Of a stretch of 64,000 nt of DNA, positions 35,862-50,300 are shown piece after piece; the first letter of the stretch is position 1; each line of letters begins with the position of its first letter. The notes below the pieces were generated by a model that did no database searches, had not been told where the DNA came from, and was given only the letters and a program-made list of their open reading frames with translations. This stretch comes from Acridotheres tristis. Taxonomy: Eukaryota; Chordata; Aves; Passeriformes; Sturnidae. The stretch covers positions 32,295,029 to 32,359,028 of the forward strand of contig CM072894.1 in assembly GCA_037013685.1 (NCBI GenBank). The letters are read 5' to 3'. The translations under genes were made by a program, and so were the position numbers.

Positions 35862-35902
35862 GTGCTTTGCATTCCCGTGCTTTGCATTCCCTTGCTTTGC
35901 CT
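35862..35902. repeat. 15-base tandem repeat, about 2.7 units
   Basis: The unit GTGCTTTGCATTCCC is perfect at 35862-35876 and 35877-35891, followed by a partial degenerate copy (ttgctttgcctg). Each full unit carries CTTTGCAT, which overlaps the POU/octamer half-site TTTGCAT. Confidence 0.88.
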
Positions 35903-38900
35903 GTTAGCATGATCTTCAAACATCATTTAAATGGGGATGGGCAAATTTTCTGGTCTAATTTTAAGGCACAATAACTGATAGTTGGTTCATCTCAGGAAAT
36001 AATGGTTGTATATTGCAGGAAGTAATCCTAATTTCCCTAGAAATGGATTGATGAGCCAGCTGTGGAAAAAACAAACTAAAAGCGCAGGATCCTGCTAAAC
36101 CATCTTGGCTGCTACGAGGCAGTGAAAAATACCTGATTAATACATGATCTCTAATGCTTGTGCAAAAAGTCAGTAGTAATTTTTGTTCCTTTATCAAGTA
36201 ATTTGTCCACACAAACAAGTTGATGCCTGTAGTTAGCATCAAACCCATCCGTTTTCAACCCCAATTCAAGTTTCAAATCTCATTCCTCTGAGTTAAGTTA
36301 AAGCATTGACGTCAACTTTAATTTCTCTTAGTCCTAACACTCCTCACTCTGTTTCCAGCTACTGGGAACAGTGGACTGGAAAGAGCTGCCTGTGTCATTC
36401 TGTCCATCTCCCTTAACTGCAGACAGTAAAGTGTGGGGTTTTTTTGGAAACTCTTCAAGATCTGCCTTTAAATTAGCTAGTTAGGAGTAGGGGAGTTTCA
36501 CGCTCCAAAAATTCACACCTCTGGCATTTGAAAACCTCTTTCTAACCTCTAATTTTTAAATTTACTGTGTTTGATAGCTGGATCCTTTTACAATCAACTG
36601 CTTTATGTTAATTAGCTCTTCTTCCTAATTATAATGTGTAGCCCAAAAAATTTATAAGGTACAGATTCCCTCTCAAATTTTATTAATCATGTGAGCCAGG
36701 CAGTCTCTCTCAGGAAATAGCACTCCATTTCCTATATTAATCTAGTAAAACTTTTCTTTTATTTGTTCCCATTGGAATAAATATCTATAAATATATATAT
36801 TTTTTTTTAAGTGTGGGTGAACATTCAAATTTAGATGCTGGAGTCTTGTGGAATGTTATTAATGCCTGATTTATCTCTGTTGAAAAGAGAGTCTTTGATA
36901 CATGGTGTACTGTATTTTCCTTGTCTAGAATGCATCCCCATTATCTTTTCTCTGGATTGTTCCAGTCATTCCGAAGTATTATCCAGATCCTTCACACTAC
37001 TGAGTGCCTGCTGCTTCTGTGTGAGCAGCATATTTCAATAGCAAGGTCCTACCTTGCTGGAATTGCTAATTAATTTATTGAATAGCTAATTAATTTATTG
37101 AATACCAGTGGTCCCAAAGATCAATCTTTGAAGAACCCTATTAGTTATTTCCTCCCAGACTTTGAACACAGTCTCTTAAACCATTCCTTACCCTCTTCAC
37201 AACTTTTTCCTAACCATCCTCTCCAGCCTATTTGTTTCCCTCCATGACATCCAATCATATTTTAACTGAAGTGCTGATAAATGATTCTGTTTCTTTTGCC
37301 TATAAAATTAGTAACCTAATCAAAGGCAGGTAATGAAATATTTGTCATCCTAGAATAATCTACCTTTCTGAAAAAAAGACCTTAAAACAAACCAAAACAC
37401 AGTTTAATTTATCCTATATTCTATTTCTCTGTGTTTCCAAGCCTTTTTTTCTCCTTCAGGTTGCTTTCAGCAGCTTTACATATTTCTAAAGCTCATATTT
37501 GCTGATGCTGTGTTTCTCTTCATATTCTTAGGAATTAGGTTTGCATTTGCTATTCTACATTTATAACATTCCTGATTTCATAGCTTTATTGCTGATCTCC
37601 TCTCTCTGACTTGCTGTTTCCCAAGTTGGTTATTTCAGAGTTCAGGAGTGAGAAGTGTCCACTTCCATCTCTCTGTTTGTCTGAGCACATCAGCCTTTGG
37701 AATTCCATTTTACCCAGGGTGTTGCAACTTCCATTTTCTCCTGCCCTTTGATTAGTAATATTTGCCCTAAGATTCAGAATATTCATTCATATTGAAAGCT
37801 AAAGTAGGAGATTAATTTGAGGGAGATTGATTTCCTTCCAAAGAGAGAATGCCTTGGGTTTTTTCCTTTCCATGTACTTTTAAATGAAGCTGAGGAGTCC
37901 TGGCTACTTTTTCACGTGATCTTTTATGACTCTCAGTTTGTTACACTTTCTGACCTCTAAAAAATAAATTAACTTTGATTGTCAATATTTTGCCTTATTT
38001 TGGTTGTCTGTGCTTATCTTTAAATGCTAAGCTATTTTTTATCTAGATAGTCTCAACACACTCAGCACTGGGACATTAAGAACCCAAGTTAAACTTCCAA
38101 AGTTTATAAACTATTTTAGAAATGCCAAAACAGGAAAATGGGAAAGATTTTGGAAGGGACATTAAAAAGAAGAAGTAATGATGGAAATCTGCTTTCAAGG
38201 AAAATGGGTTAAAGAGAGCTATTAAATAAAATTGTTTTTTAAAGTCATACCAGCTAGAGTTATTGCAGAACTAAATATTCAAAGAAAGCAATCACGGCAT
38301 TTGAGGGCAGAGTGACTGCATTAACACCCTCGGGGGTTTTTCCCTACCTTCAAAATTTTTAATATGTTTTGCTCATCAGAAATTGATACATTATTTAATC
38401 AGTTAATTTCTTGCAAAGGAACATTTTCTCATTTATAATGAACCCTCATGTGAGATTCATTTATGCTGTGGCTACCCTGTTTAATTTATCTCTAAGGTTC
38501 TGAGCTCTAAAATTGCTTTAGTTTTAAGTTTTGTTTCTGTTTTCAGGGGTTTTTTTGAGAATCTAATTTTTTAACTATTTCTTTTCCCATAGAATATATT
38601 TGTAAACATGTACCATGTGCTTTATATTTAACCCAAAGACAAAAGATGCAAATCTGCGTTATGACAAAAAAATTTGCAGTGTAATTCTATTAAAAATATC
38701 CGACTTTTTAATATGGGACAAAAAAGTCCCAGAGCTGTGCTAAAATTTTCTCTGTGACTTGAGAGATTAAATTTGCTGCTGCATTCATTTAGTACTGAAA
38801 AAAATACTGTTCAGCAGATGCTTCCAAATCCACTTCCCTTTCATTTTATTACATTTCTAAGTCATAATCTTTATATTAAAAGATGCATTTTTTTTATTGT

Positions 38901-41900
38901 CACCTTTCATATAAGGAGCGATAAGAAACTATCTGTATAAAACATGTACAATTACTAATATCAAGGTGAACTCTGTCTAGTTCTAAAAGACAACTCCAAT
39001 ATAATATTTTTAATAGAGTTTCAGCAAGGTATGGACATAAATAGCTTAAAGGGATGATAACATGCCCAAGTGAACTTTTTCAGAGGCAGAGAGAAATGTA
39101 TCACATTATGCCTTAAAGAGGCCCCATGTGGTTTTTAAACCCATCATTTTTTCTGGCCAAATTGGCCAAAATAAGAATGCCTTTATTTACATAATTTCCA
39201 ACATAAGTGACTTGAATCACCGATGAAGACGTTGTGCTCTGCATCTCTTTTCACATTGTTTATCAGCAGATGTCAGATTGTGTTACTCTTTTTTTATTGT
39301 TCTAAATCTACCCAGGCTACAGCCCAGCACATGTCCCAGTGGCCTTTGGTGCCTTCAGAGATAAAATTGTTCATAAAACATTCAGAACGTGCCTTCTGTT
39401 ATCAGAACAATTAGAGCAGGTTGACAAATGCAAGAGCTCTTATGTAAATACGTAATTGGTTAATATTGAAAATTGTCACAAATTCTTTATTTTCCTTATC
39501 ATCTTCCACAAAGCCAAAGCAATTATTCGCAAGGTGTTTTTGTATCCCAGAGAAACGGGGAATTTTTTGAGCTTTCCTCATGTCAGGCCACTTTGAAGAA
39601 ATTTACGTTTCCCAGATGCTACCTGTAACCTTGTTACCAGCAAGCTGAGCTGGAGAGTAAGCACAATTCCTTCCACCTTCCCTTTCAATTGTGGCCCAGG
39701 TGGGGTCAGGGCTGTTGGGGGAGGAGGGAATTATCTTTGGAAGGTTTGTTCAGGAGTGAGGAAACCAACACAAGCCTCTTTTTCTTTAGAATCCAGACCA
39801 GAATCGCTGAGGAGCTTGGAACTTGGAAGCAATGCTGTGACCCTCTGGAGAAACAGCTTCCCTCTGAGGATGAAGAGTGTGAGAGAGGCAGACTTTCATT
39901 TCTGGCACAGTTGTTTTGGAGGACTGGCAAAGCTGCTGTAAAGGTGCTCTGTTCAGCATTGGAATAAATCAGAGGGCCTCAGGAGTCTTCAATGAAACAA
40001 GGTAGTTTATGTTGGTTTTTTTGGTTTTCATTTGCTGGGATATTTTTTTAAAGTCTGTGGTCTCTGGAGACCAGGTACTTGAAAAAAAAATTAAAATGTG
40101 GGTTTGAAGAATCTTGGCGTAGAGAAATTGTTTTGGTTTTTTTATTTGATCAGAAAATCAGGACAGGGGCATGGGTTTGTAATTAAGTTTGCCATGTATC
40201 CAGTCAATGCTGTTTAGCTTTGCCTTATGCTCTGAAACCCATCTCAATAAGGGCAAGATGTCTAAAAATGGTGCAGTGAGACCAGTTGGGTTATCTAAGG
40301 AGGGCAGCAGTGATTTTTAAGGAACCTATGAATTCCTGTATGAGGTCACACCACAGTTTGTTCTGTGCTGACCTCAGATTTACCCTCCAGCTCAGGGCAT
40401 AGATACCTGTATGAAAATTGTAATTCAGCAGGGAATGTTATGTAAGCTTTGAGAGAAGTGGTACGGAGCAAGTTTCCTCAGTTCTGGAAAGTGTGGTAGA
40501 AATCAGCCTAGGTTGGCCTTGAGAGTACAGCAGTCCAAAATTGCAGCTTGGGGTATCATCAATATCATCAGGCCTGGTGCTGCTGGACTGAACAGGAGAC
40601 ATCATCCCTCTGCTCATGGGGAGACAAAGCTGTAAACTGGGTGTGACTGGGGGATGAGGAGCAGAGTGTTGCTGCTGGTGACTCTGAAGAGCTTTTCTTT
40701 CACTTACAGCAGAAAGAGGCATATATATGTCTTATTGCATTCATTTTTATCCACTGAGTCTTTGACAAATCTATCATGCTCTCATTTTTCTTGCGGAGAT
40801 CTGTCAATTTTTTATGGTTGTAAAACTAAGTTGAAAAGACCCATGAAAGCTTCCACCAATTTTAAAAGTTTCAGAGTTATAGAAAGAAAGATTTGACAGA
40901 TCAATTTTTCTTTTCTTTTGAGTGGAATCAGGAGGGAAGAAGACTAGAAAATATCTAGGTGGATGAGAAAAGTTTTCTCAAATCAAAGCACATTCTTCAG
41001 AAGTGTTCCCAAAATTAAAACCTTAACAGACTACTTTGATCTGATGATTAGAGGAGACAAGTGCTACTGTAACTTTTCAACCAGCTAATATTGTCAATAA
41101 AATAATGAATTAAGGAAGACAAAATCTGTGGGATTAAGTAATTTGTAAAAGATTGGGATTTTGTGCCATCACTCAATTCCCTCCTTATTCTCACATCGCA
41201 TAAGGCACGTTGTAGCCAGATTGCAAATACTTAAGTGTAACAAGTAGAAATTTGCAATAGTTTTTTCAAAATTCATTATAGAGTCAAACCCATTGGTATA
41301 AACATGTAGTGCTCTCTTCTTTCTCATCTGTAGTGATGCTCCAGTCATTTCAGGGAATAGTGGACATAAATATAGACAAGTTAAATCTGAACTACACAGA
41401 CTTCTTCAAAGTTATGTCCAAAAGCTTTGAAGTTACCAGAGATCCTTGTTTAGTAATTGCAATTTCCACAAGCTGACAGCATTTGTAGCAGTTTGCTAGA
41501 GACACTTACCATAGTTAATTTTCTGTGACAACCAATATTCAGGATAAAATCAATTGATACAAGTGCTTAACAGAATAGGTTTTGCAAGACAACCCTTACT
41601 ATAAGGAGTAGATGGGTGCTGGGACATTAAAAAGAGAAAAAAATAGTTGTAGTGAGGAGGTTTATATCTGCTCTATTTGTCTGACCTGTTGTCCAGAGGT
41701 TTATTGATTTCTTTTCAGGAGTCAAGAAGAATAGCTTGGATAACATATTATTTATAAGTTAACTTACATTTACAGTATTCGAATATTGTGACATTTTAAG
41801 AATCTTCTATCCTGAGAAAAGATGGAAAACACTTATTTATCTGTTCAACTGAACAAAGCAGTGTGGTCATGCAGTTAGATGTGATTGCCTGGTAGGATAT

Positions 41901-44660
41901 GGAAATTTCTTCATCTCACAAGAGAGACCAAGTGCCACACATAAGGTTGTTATATCCACGATGACTTTTTTTATTTCCTGTGCTTTTCCTGCAGTGCCAC
42001 ATCTGGCACATGTTGCCTAGGCTGTTTGCACACATCAAACTTTTCTTGCTGCTGCATTCCCAGAGCGTGCAAGTTCTTATCTGTGAGAGCTGGCAGCCTT
42101 TTATCCTGCTATTGCTCATCAGGGCAGAGAGTTAGCTGGTGCCTCTTCCCTTCCATTTGTGACTGCCTAATGAGCTTCAAAATATGATCAGTCACTCTGT
42201 AGATCGTGTTCAGTATTAAAAGCAAATCACTGACTGTAGGCAGGAGGTCATTCAGCATTGCCACTAACAGCTTTTGATATTTCTGCATTAAAACCCAAGC
42301 CAAGCATTATAGGCACTGAACCATCTGCAGGCCTAAGTAGGCTTATTGTTGCTTAACTTCTTAGTGCAAATGAAGAGGTCTGTTATGTACTTCTGTCTGC
42401 TTTTGTGTGAATCCTCTGCTGCTCTCACTGCTGTGTCAGAGTTGAATGAGATGCAAAGAGGTTCTTTTATTTTATTAAGTGTGTGTTGCTGCTCTCTGCT
42501 CCCTCCTAGCACAATAAAAGTGATGGCTCTTCGTAAGAGAATGCCAATAGTTTTCCAGAATAGCCTATTGTCCCTGTAACCCTTCTCCCAGTGGTTCAGC
42601 TGTCTGTGACCCAAGACCCAGCAATGTTTGTGCAGCCCCAGCCAAGACTTCTGGGAAACCTGCTCACCTTATGGCAAGAGCTGGAAAAACCTACACAGAA
42701 TAGAGCTGTGCAAAGAAATAAGATGAAACATCAGAGATAAGGTTGGTGAGAAGGGCATAATTGGCAGCTTAAGGATTCAAAATGAAAAAAAAACCCATGG
42801 AAAAATACACAGTGTGATGAGACACACAGCTCTAAGAAGAAAACAAGTGCTAAGAAGGCAGCTCTGCAGCACCAAGGTTCAACCTGTCCCAAGGACAAAT
42901 AGACAAAAGTCTCCTCATATGATCTTCCTGGCTGGCAAATGTTTGGAGCAGTCATCTGGAGTCATCTCTGGACACTGAACTTCTCAAGGATTGCATTAGT
43001 AGCTCATTATCCCTAGCAATCATTTTTGTGTATTGGACAGTAATGAACTGCTTTGTACATGGTCTGTCCCCTGCTTCCCGAATTTCCTTGTGCCTGTTAG
43101 AAGTTGCCTAAAGTGACTCAGAGTGTGAGTGTTACGTACCCAATAATTTGACTTCAGAGCAAACTGCATCAAATCATACCTTTGGTTTATCTAAGCTGAT
43201 TATCTCATGCCTCATGTTTTTTTCTCCTTTTTAATTCCTACTTCTCCTTCAAGATTAGTCCAGGTTATTAAAAATAATCTTCAGACCTTTTGTGCTTTTG
43301 AAGTTCAGTGCAACACTGCTGGCTTCTGCAGCTGCACTACCTCTTTGTAATCCAGGCCTGATTTTTGAGATGTGGCTTCATTTCCAAAGCATTAGTGAAT
43401 GCAGAGAAAGTACAAGAGGGAACAGATGCTGTATTTGAAACTTTTCTGGCAGTGTCAGAACTGAGAAGTTGTTTAATAAACAGTTAAATGTAATAGGTTT
43501 GTAGGTACAGGAACCTGCATAAGGACAAGGGCTGCCTAATGCAGGCAGTGTCAGAAAATACACTATGAAAGACTGGGTGAAACCTGAGACATTTTATTTA
43601 ACAGTAAAATTATGGAGGCTTAAACAGAAGACTGAAGTATTTTGTTCTTGATGTGGAGCAGCTCTAACCTTCTAGCTGTGATAATGTTGGCTATAGTGTG
43701 TATGAAGTGTAAAGTTCATTTCCACCTCCAGCAATGCCACACAAACCAGGCTTCCAACAATTTTCCAAAGCTAAATCTTGCCTGGGGTTTCTGTGTCTGT
43801 AACAGACACTTCATCAGGACAGCACTCACTACTGAGTCTGGTTGGATTGCTGAGCTGAAGATACTTCATTGCCAAAATCTTCCACTGATGGCATCTGGCA
43901 CAGCTATGGAAGCTTGCTGAAGGTGTGATACATGATATATGTTATTAACCTAAACAAATTATAAGGGCTCTGGAGCTAAAGGATGCTTATAAGTGAGCAG
44001 TCATGTAATTTCTCTTAAATACCAGCTTGTCTGACTAGAATTTAAGAGAAATTTTTATGATACCAAACTTCTTTGGCTGAAGGAAAACTGGGAGATACAG
44101 GCACAGCAGGGTGCCAGGGAGCATTTTGTCTCAGAAGGTTATCCAAGACAACACTAAATCCTTTCTAGACACAGACTCAGTCAAGAAAAGTGTTACATGT
44201 TGTAGCCTGAAAAAGCTGATTGCAAACACTAGAAGCTGCACATCCATATGAACATTGCCAAAATTAAATATATTCTTCCTATTCACACACTTTTCTGGAA
44301 ATTTATTCTCTTTCTCATTTGTAGGTCCTATATTTGGTTCTTAATAGTGAGGTCAGAGAGTGAGAGTGTGACTCCTCATAAATCTGATGTTTTCTAGCTG
44401 CATTTAGTTGCCAATTAACCTAAACATTTGAAACTGTCTACATCAGATATCATTAGCTGCAACTCAATGACTGTTCTTTTGGCTGGATACAGCACAATTA
44501 TCTTATTGCCTGTGCTAAATTGTGTCTTATTTCTTGCATGTTTCTATATCCAGAACTATTTCCCATGTATGAATTCCCATTCAAATTTATGCCAAATTCT
44601 GCTTATTATGATGATATCATAGTTTGTCCATACAGGAAATATTATTTACATATCAGTTTT
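35903..44660. other. Intergenic AT-rich stretch without genes
   Basis: Nearly 9 kb upstream of NXPH2. Open frames are at most 95 codons and show no family resemblance. No CR1 copy is recognisable, which makes it a relatively repeat-poor part of the window. The 20-base duplication at 37065-37104 and an AT-rich block at 39420-39545 are the only structures I would single out. Confidence 0.5.
37065..37104. repeat. Perfect 20-base tandem duplication with TAATTA cores
   Basis: A 20-base unit beginning gctaattaattt is present twice back to back without a mismatch (37065-37084 and 37085-37104). Each copy carries the homeodomain core TAATTA, so the duplication doubles potential homeodomain sites. Confidence 0.9.
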
Positions 44661-44731
44661 ATTATATAATATATATGTATATATATGTAAATAGATATAA
44701 TAGATTATATATATAAGTATACATATATATC
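44661..44731. repeat. (AT)n / (ATGT)n microsatellite
   Basis: About 70 bases of alternating A and T with interspersed tatg/tata variants (attatataatatatatgt, atatatatgtaaatagatat, attatatatataagtata). It is an imperfect AT-rich microsatellite that can form hairpins. Confidence 0.88.
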
Positions 44732-47316
44732 TTCCATGTACATATAGATATCTATGAAGAATCTTCTGTTATGCTACTTCATTCACTCTGCTTTAGGTCT
44801 ACTATTAAACTTCTGCTGTGTTAATTTTCTGTATATTTGCGTGTAATTTCTAACTCCACAGAAAAGACTCTGAACATTTCTGAATGCAGATAAATTAGCC
44901 TGGTTGTAGGGAAGGAGGTTTTACAATCTATTTGTGCTGAGCTATGTTCCAGCAGAGGTTAAACTGGGCTATCATGTGAGGAGGCAGAAAGCTGGCTTGT
45001 ACCTTTAGGGACAGCTGGTGGATTCTGGCATGCCTGCTCATGCACTATTAGCACTATTTAAATATATAATGACATTAGATCCCGTTGCCCCTCTTTTAAC
45101 CTTATCTTTGTTAAATGCTGCTTCAGAGAAGATCCTTCCCTCCCCCCAGTGTTATTTTACATCAAATTTATTAAGACCTGAAGAAATGCAGGAGAAAACA
45201 CCTGGAGAGAGAAGTCAGAGAGGAAATAAAGATTAATGGCAAAGTAATGAGGAAAAAGAGGTCATAAAAAGGAAATCAAAGGATGGGAAGAATATTTATC
45301 AAAGACATAAACAATTGTGTTGTCAGTTGCCATATTGTATGTAAGGTATGGTCAGAAACTGCAAAACAATAGTTGCAGGTAGGATATATTGTGGCAGCAT
45401 TAGAACCTGGAGAAGTGGAAAATGTCCTGTGTTTCCCTGTATTTACAGTATTAGGTTGATGCAGACCTTTTACTGCCATTCTTTTCTATAATTGATGCCA
45501 CTTTAATTGTCATTACTTTGGGATCTTTAAATCCCATCATAATTTTACTCCATTAATACTGCTCAGCAATATAAAGGGTTTGTGCAGCCTTCTTTGTAGT
45601 TCATCTGTTGCAACTCAAAGCACACAGAATGTCAAAGGCATATTGAAATTTGGACTTTTTGAGATTGTCTGTGGCAATAATAGCCTAGTGATGCTCCCCA
45701 TGGATGAGCAGCTGGTTTCAACTTCTGTTCCTTGACAGATGGACTTTTGGAGATTAGATAAAGTGAGGAGCTGCCAGGGGAAGCTTGGGGGAGCACATGC
45801 TCCTCCTGACAGACACTGGGAGTCCTGGAGCAGCAGCACTGGGTAGGGAGAGGCCCTGATCTGGGTGCCCGGAGCTCAGAGGCTTGAAGGAGCCTGTGGC
45901 TCAAGCACATGGAACCCCCCCAGGAGCCCAGGATTCACAGGCAGTGCTTCCATCAGTGCTGTGCACTCCAGCTATCCTGCCTTGGCATGGGAGCCGTGTC
46001 CACTACTCTCACAGGCTCACACAAATGCACTTGCTGCTTTAAAAACATCTATGAGCTTTCACGTGTCAGAGGGCCCTTCTGAGGCCTGCTTTTATTAAGA
46101 TCAATTGTGTGATATGTTGTAATTTAAAAGCACTATGTTGTTTGACAAAAGGGTTTTCTTTCCCCACAGTGCTGAAGCAGCTCCTACTTGCAATGAGGAA
46201 AAAGTGGAATTTTTGCTGCTTCTGAGGGACAGAATAAGGCTAATGAAATCATGTCAGGTAAGAAAAGCACACCAGCAACATAAAATAGGTTCTTGTTTCT
46301 TTCGCATTTATTTTGAAATGACCAAGTAATTCTGGCTGTAGAACCAACACGACACAGGAGATGCATGAGCTGTTTGTGGATTCTTAGCACTTTCATAAAA
46401 TTTTCTGAAAAATACACTGTTAAATTTCTATATTGTCAGAAAGTAAAAGGTATATATCCAGGTAGGAGAGAGGAGGTTTCTATCCTCTGTAAAAACCCTA
46501 AACTTCCTAACCTGAAAAAACCACATCATATAAATTGAAAGAAACCTTGCATACAGAAATACACTTCTTTTTTTTTTATGTTGCCCACAGCATTTAATAT
46601 AATTACTTACTCAGAGAAGCAAACTGTAGATTGCAAGTGCAAATAGCTATGTACATTTTCTCAAGTCCGTTTTGGTTTTGGGAATGTAAAGAATTATGAA
46701 TTTAGAGTGAATGAAATACATACATGGTAATAACTTGGAATTTGTTTCCATTTAAATTATTATATGAAAACCTGTCAAGAGAGGAGTGAATTTTTGGAAT
46801 TCATTATTTTAAATTTTATTAGGTGTATACTCCTGGATACAGTGCTGCATCCTTTCATACAGGTAGGAAAGAGAGAAAGTATTTATATATACGTGTGTGT
46901 GTTGTTTGATAGCAGTGCAGCTGTGTAGTCAAGAACTGCGAAGAGGCAGGGATACAAGAATTGGTTTTGTTGCTAGAACGGATGTGTTGAACTTCAGATA
47001 CAGGGCTGGAATTCCAAATTTGCAAACCTTTCTGAGTATCTGCACCAAGAGACTTTGTCCAGATTATCTCTGCTTTACAGAAATGTTTTAATTTCTGCTG
47101 CACTTTTGTTTGGGAAAAAAAAAAATCTCAACCAAACGCCAAACCAAAAATCAAAGAAAACTTCACAGTTTGACTCAGGTCCTGAAGGATTTTGTAAGAA
47201 ACATGACTTGAGTATTTTGCTGGAAATATATGTAGGGATAGGGGTTTAAGCTGTTTGTACAAGAATTTGTTTCACCTGTAAGAATTTTTGCAGTCTGTGT
47301 GCTAAGCAGCCACATG

Positions 47317-47330
47317 CTGCCATCTACTGG
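47317..47330 (-). promoter_or_regulatory. Candidate CTCF site, minus orientation (full core match)
   Basis: The plus strand CTGCCATCTACTGG is the complement of CCAGTAGATGGCAG, which fits the CTCF core consensus CCASYAGRKGGCRS at all 14 positions. It lies in AT-rich intergenic DNA, where a random match is less likely than in a CpG island, 14.5 kb upstream of the NXPH2 start codon. Its orientation faces the plus-oriented motif at 25300. Confidence 0.55.
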
Positions 47331-50300
47331 CAACAGGCCTCTGCAACAAATACTGTCACACAATTCCATAACGTCTTTAAATTCATACACTGTAGGAGAA
47401 AAACCAGGAATTTAAATACAAAGTCGAACAAAACAAACAGAAAAATTGTTCAGAGTAAAAAAAAAAACTACAATGAAAGTGGGTGAAACAAGTGCTATAA
47501 ATCACAATTCTACCCAACTCCTATATATGCAGGATGTAAAAGTGGTATTTCACGTGAGAGTAAAAATATGAGAGAGAAGAAACAATTTCTTTATAAGCTT
47601 CATGTCTTTCCCAACACACTGAAAACAAGAGAAATGTTCTGCATTTCCCTCAAGGAAGATAGTTGAGACTGAGATGGTTCTGTGATTGTGCAGCCAAAGG
47701 GGATAGTTGTGAGAATGTGTGCAGTGAACAGGATTTAGCGTGAAACAGATTCAGTGGGAAAAATGACATTTGTAATCCCCTCTGAACGTTTTTAACTTCT
47801 CATACTTGGATGAGTAATGTGTCTTCTCACTTTTAACTCTCTCTTGGGACTCGGTCTGTGAGGAATGAGGGCTTGCATATATGATGTACAGTCAACACAT
47901 CATCTGGGGAGAACATAAATGTAACAAGCACTCTTCAGTGTTCTTAATGAATTGTTCTGAAAACTGTTTTTCAATGCGTGACCTGTTTTGGTTTCCCAGG
48001 CTGCTGTACAAGATGCTAAGGCAGGGAGTGGGAGGGAAGATGCTGTGTTTCTATGAGAGTTTCCTGCTAATTTTTCCTAAATATTTTGTATGTGAATGAA
48101 GAAATAGATGCAGCTCTTCCTTCATTTCAATGAAAACGGAACCTACATAATAATCCTGAGTACTGGATGTTGACCAGAAAGTAAAATCATTCTGTTTATG
48201 ATCACTCCTGCCATCTGCCATTGGAGAGCTGATGTAGTTACATTTGCTGAAGAGGGATCCCTCTCCAAACTGGTGAATGTGAGACAAGCATTTTCCTAAA
48301 ACAGCTTAAAATCTCTGTGTTCAGTTGAATATTTGTTGCCATGAAGGTCACATTATTTCTTGTTTAGGATATATGCATTTTTGGAGCTTCCTGTGCACAT
48401 GTGAATGAATGTTTTTTAATGAACGCATACAATGCTGGCACAGGTTCTCCTATAATTTGAAACAAAGTTTATTTGCTAAAACTTATAATTCTGACCAATG
48501 AGGAGCATTGGAAAAGCACTTTCATGAGTAACCTTTAGTGTTTTTTTCCTTATCTCAATCAGAATACTATTAGAAATACTAACTGTATTTTAAACAGCAG
48601 TAGATAATACCTGTAGTTGGATAGAGGAGTAAATTCTTTGATGCAGATTAGGAAAAAGATTAGGAATAAGATTTGTAGGTTGACTTTCCTTTGATGCATG
48701 TTGGCTTCCTATTAATTATTTTGTGTTATTTTACCATGCCAATACCTGGATTTTGTGACACCAGTTTACAACTGGGTGTTGATAGTATGTAGCCTGAGTC
48801 CTGGGTGGAAGTTGGAGAATTGGAAACTGGACCTGCAAGTGCTCAAAGTTTGGTTGAGGAAAGGCTGAGCAGAAAGAGTAATGGGATCTGCCTCTTTCTG
48901 TGTTTGCAAATGCTGCCAGTAAGGTTTGTAACCTTTGTGTAACCAGAATTGTTTAAATTCCTGACATTTCTGGCTGCCTGTAGACTGTCAAATCACACCA
49001 GTGATCTGGGAAAGGTGTTGATTATGGAAGGTTCCTCCCTTTTTGGTGTCTTTCTCTTCCACCCTTGTTTGGCTAAAGGAGCACAACAATTCCTGAATAA
49101 TATCCAGCTGCTGATCAAACTTTTCCATAGAAAATAAGCAGTACTATGATGGATCAGTTATCCAAGGCTGTGTTCTGATTCAGTGTAGAGTAGAATTGCA
49201 CAGGACGTGTGGACTGGTCCGTAGGCAAACCTGGCTTCCATCCACGAGGATTTCTATGTATTTGTTTGTATCTGCTTGGAGGTTTGGCTCAGAGATGGGG
49301 GCAACCTGCTGCCCTCAGCAGAGATGCCTGCACTGTTATGGCATAAAAAGACCAAGCAGCCAACAGACCTTTTGCTTGTCCACCCCTTTGGCCCCTTGCT
49401 TTTCTTCCTGCTAGAATGTGACTGTTGGAATTCCCTATATAAAGTTTATCACTTTATTCAGATTTTCAGGGTGAGGATGAGGACATATGACCTACTCTTT
49501 TTGGGTGAAGTCCAAAACTGGATGGCACCTGTTTTCTAGATCTGGATGGGCTGCAATCCAAGTTGATAGCTGATGGAAATGTCATGAACAGCTGATCTGG
49601 AAGCAAGGACTGTCAAAACACTCATGGCTTACAACCTTAAGCCCATTTTTAGCACCAAACAAATAATGTTCTGTTCTACTGAGCAACAGCAAACCTCCTA
49701 TTTTCTTTCTGTGATTTTGTCTTGAAATTTTGTTGTGAACTGTATCAAATACTGCTGCTTTCAAATGTCAAATGCATGTACTGGTACAGTCATAAAATTA
49801 AGCCTTGATCAGAACCTGCCCTACACCTAAACCCAGGTCTGATTCAGGCTATTTCTGATGAACAGAAATAGTAGGAGTTGGATTATGAAAAAGATCCAAG
49901 CTTGTTCTAAATGGACCTCTTGCTGAAGACCATTCTGAAAGAAGTTAAACCCTACGCCATGATTTTTGCAAGTCTTGCTGTAAAGGTACAGGTCAGCCAG
50001 GTGCAGAAACATACAAGGTTTTACTGCTGTGCCCAGCCCTAAGTAATTTCAATATGACTTTGTTCTGTATTAGAGCCTGCACTTTCTCAGTTTAAGTATT
50101 TCCTCAGCCTTTGTATGAGGCTTCATGGGAAAATGAAAAGTATGAGAGATGCCATGGTGGTGAAAATTTTATAGAAGTGTGGCTATATTGTCTGATTTTT
50201 ATCAGAGCCTTTGGATACTGGGCTGGTGGGCTTCTCTGGTAACAAGGCAAGCTCCTTGTAGTGCTAATCAGGTTTTATGCTGAGAGTTTGGTTAAATTTA

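Noticed and set aside
47101..47135. Possible retroposon tail (A-run near 47117-47127)
   Set aside because: No recognisable element precedes it and no target-site duplication is visible.
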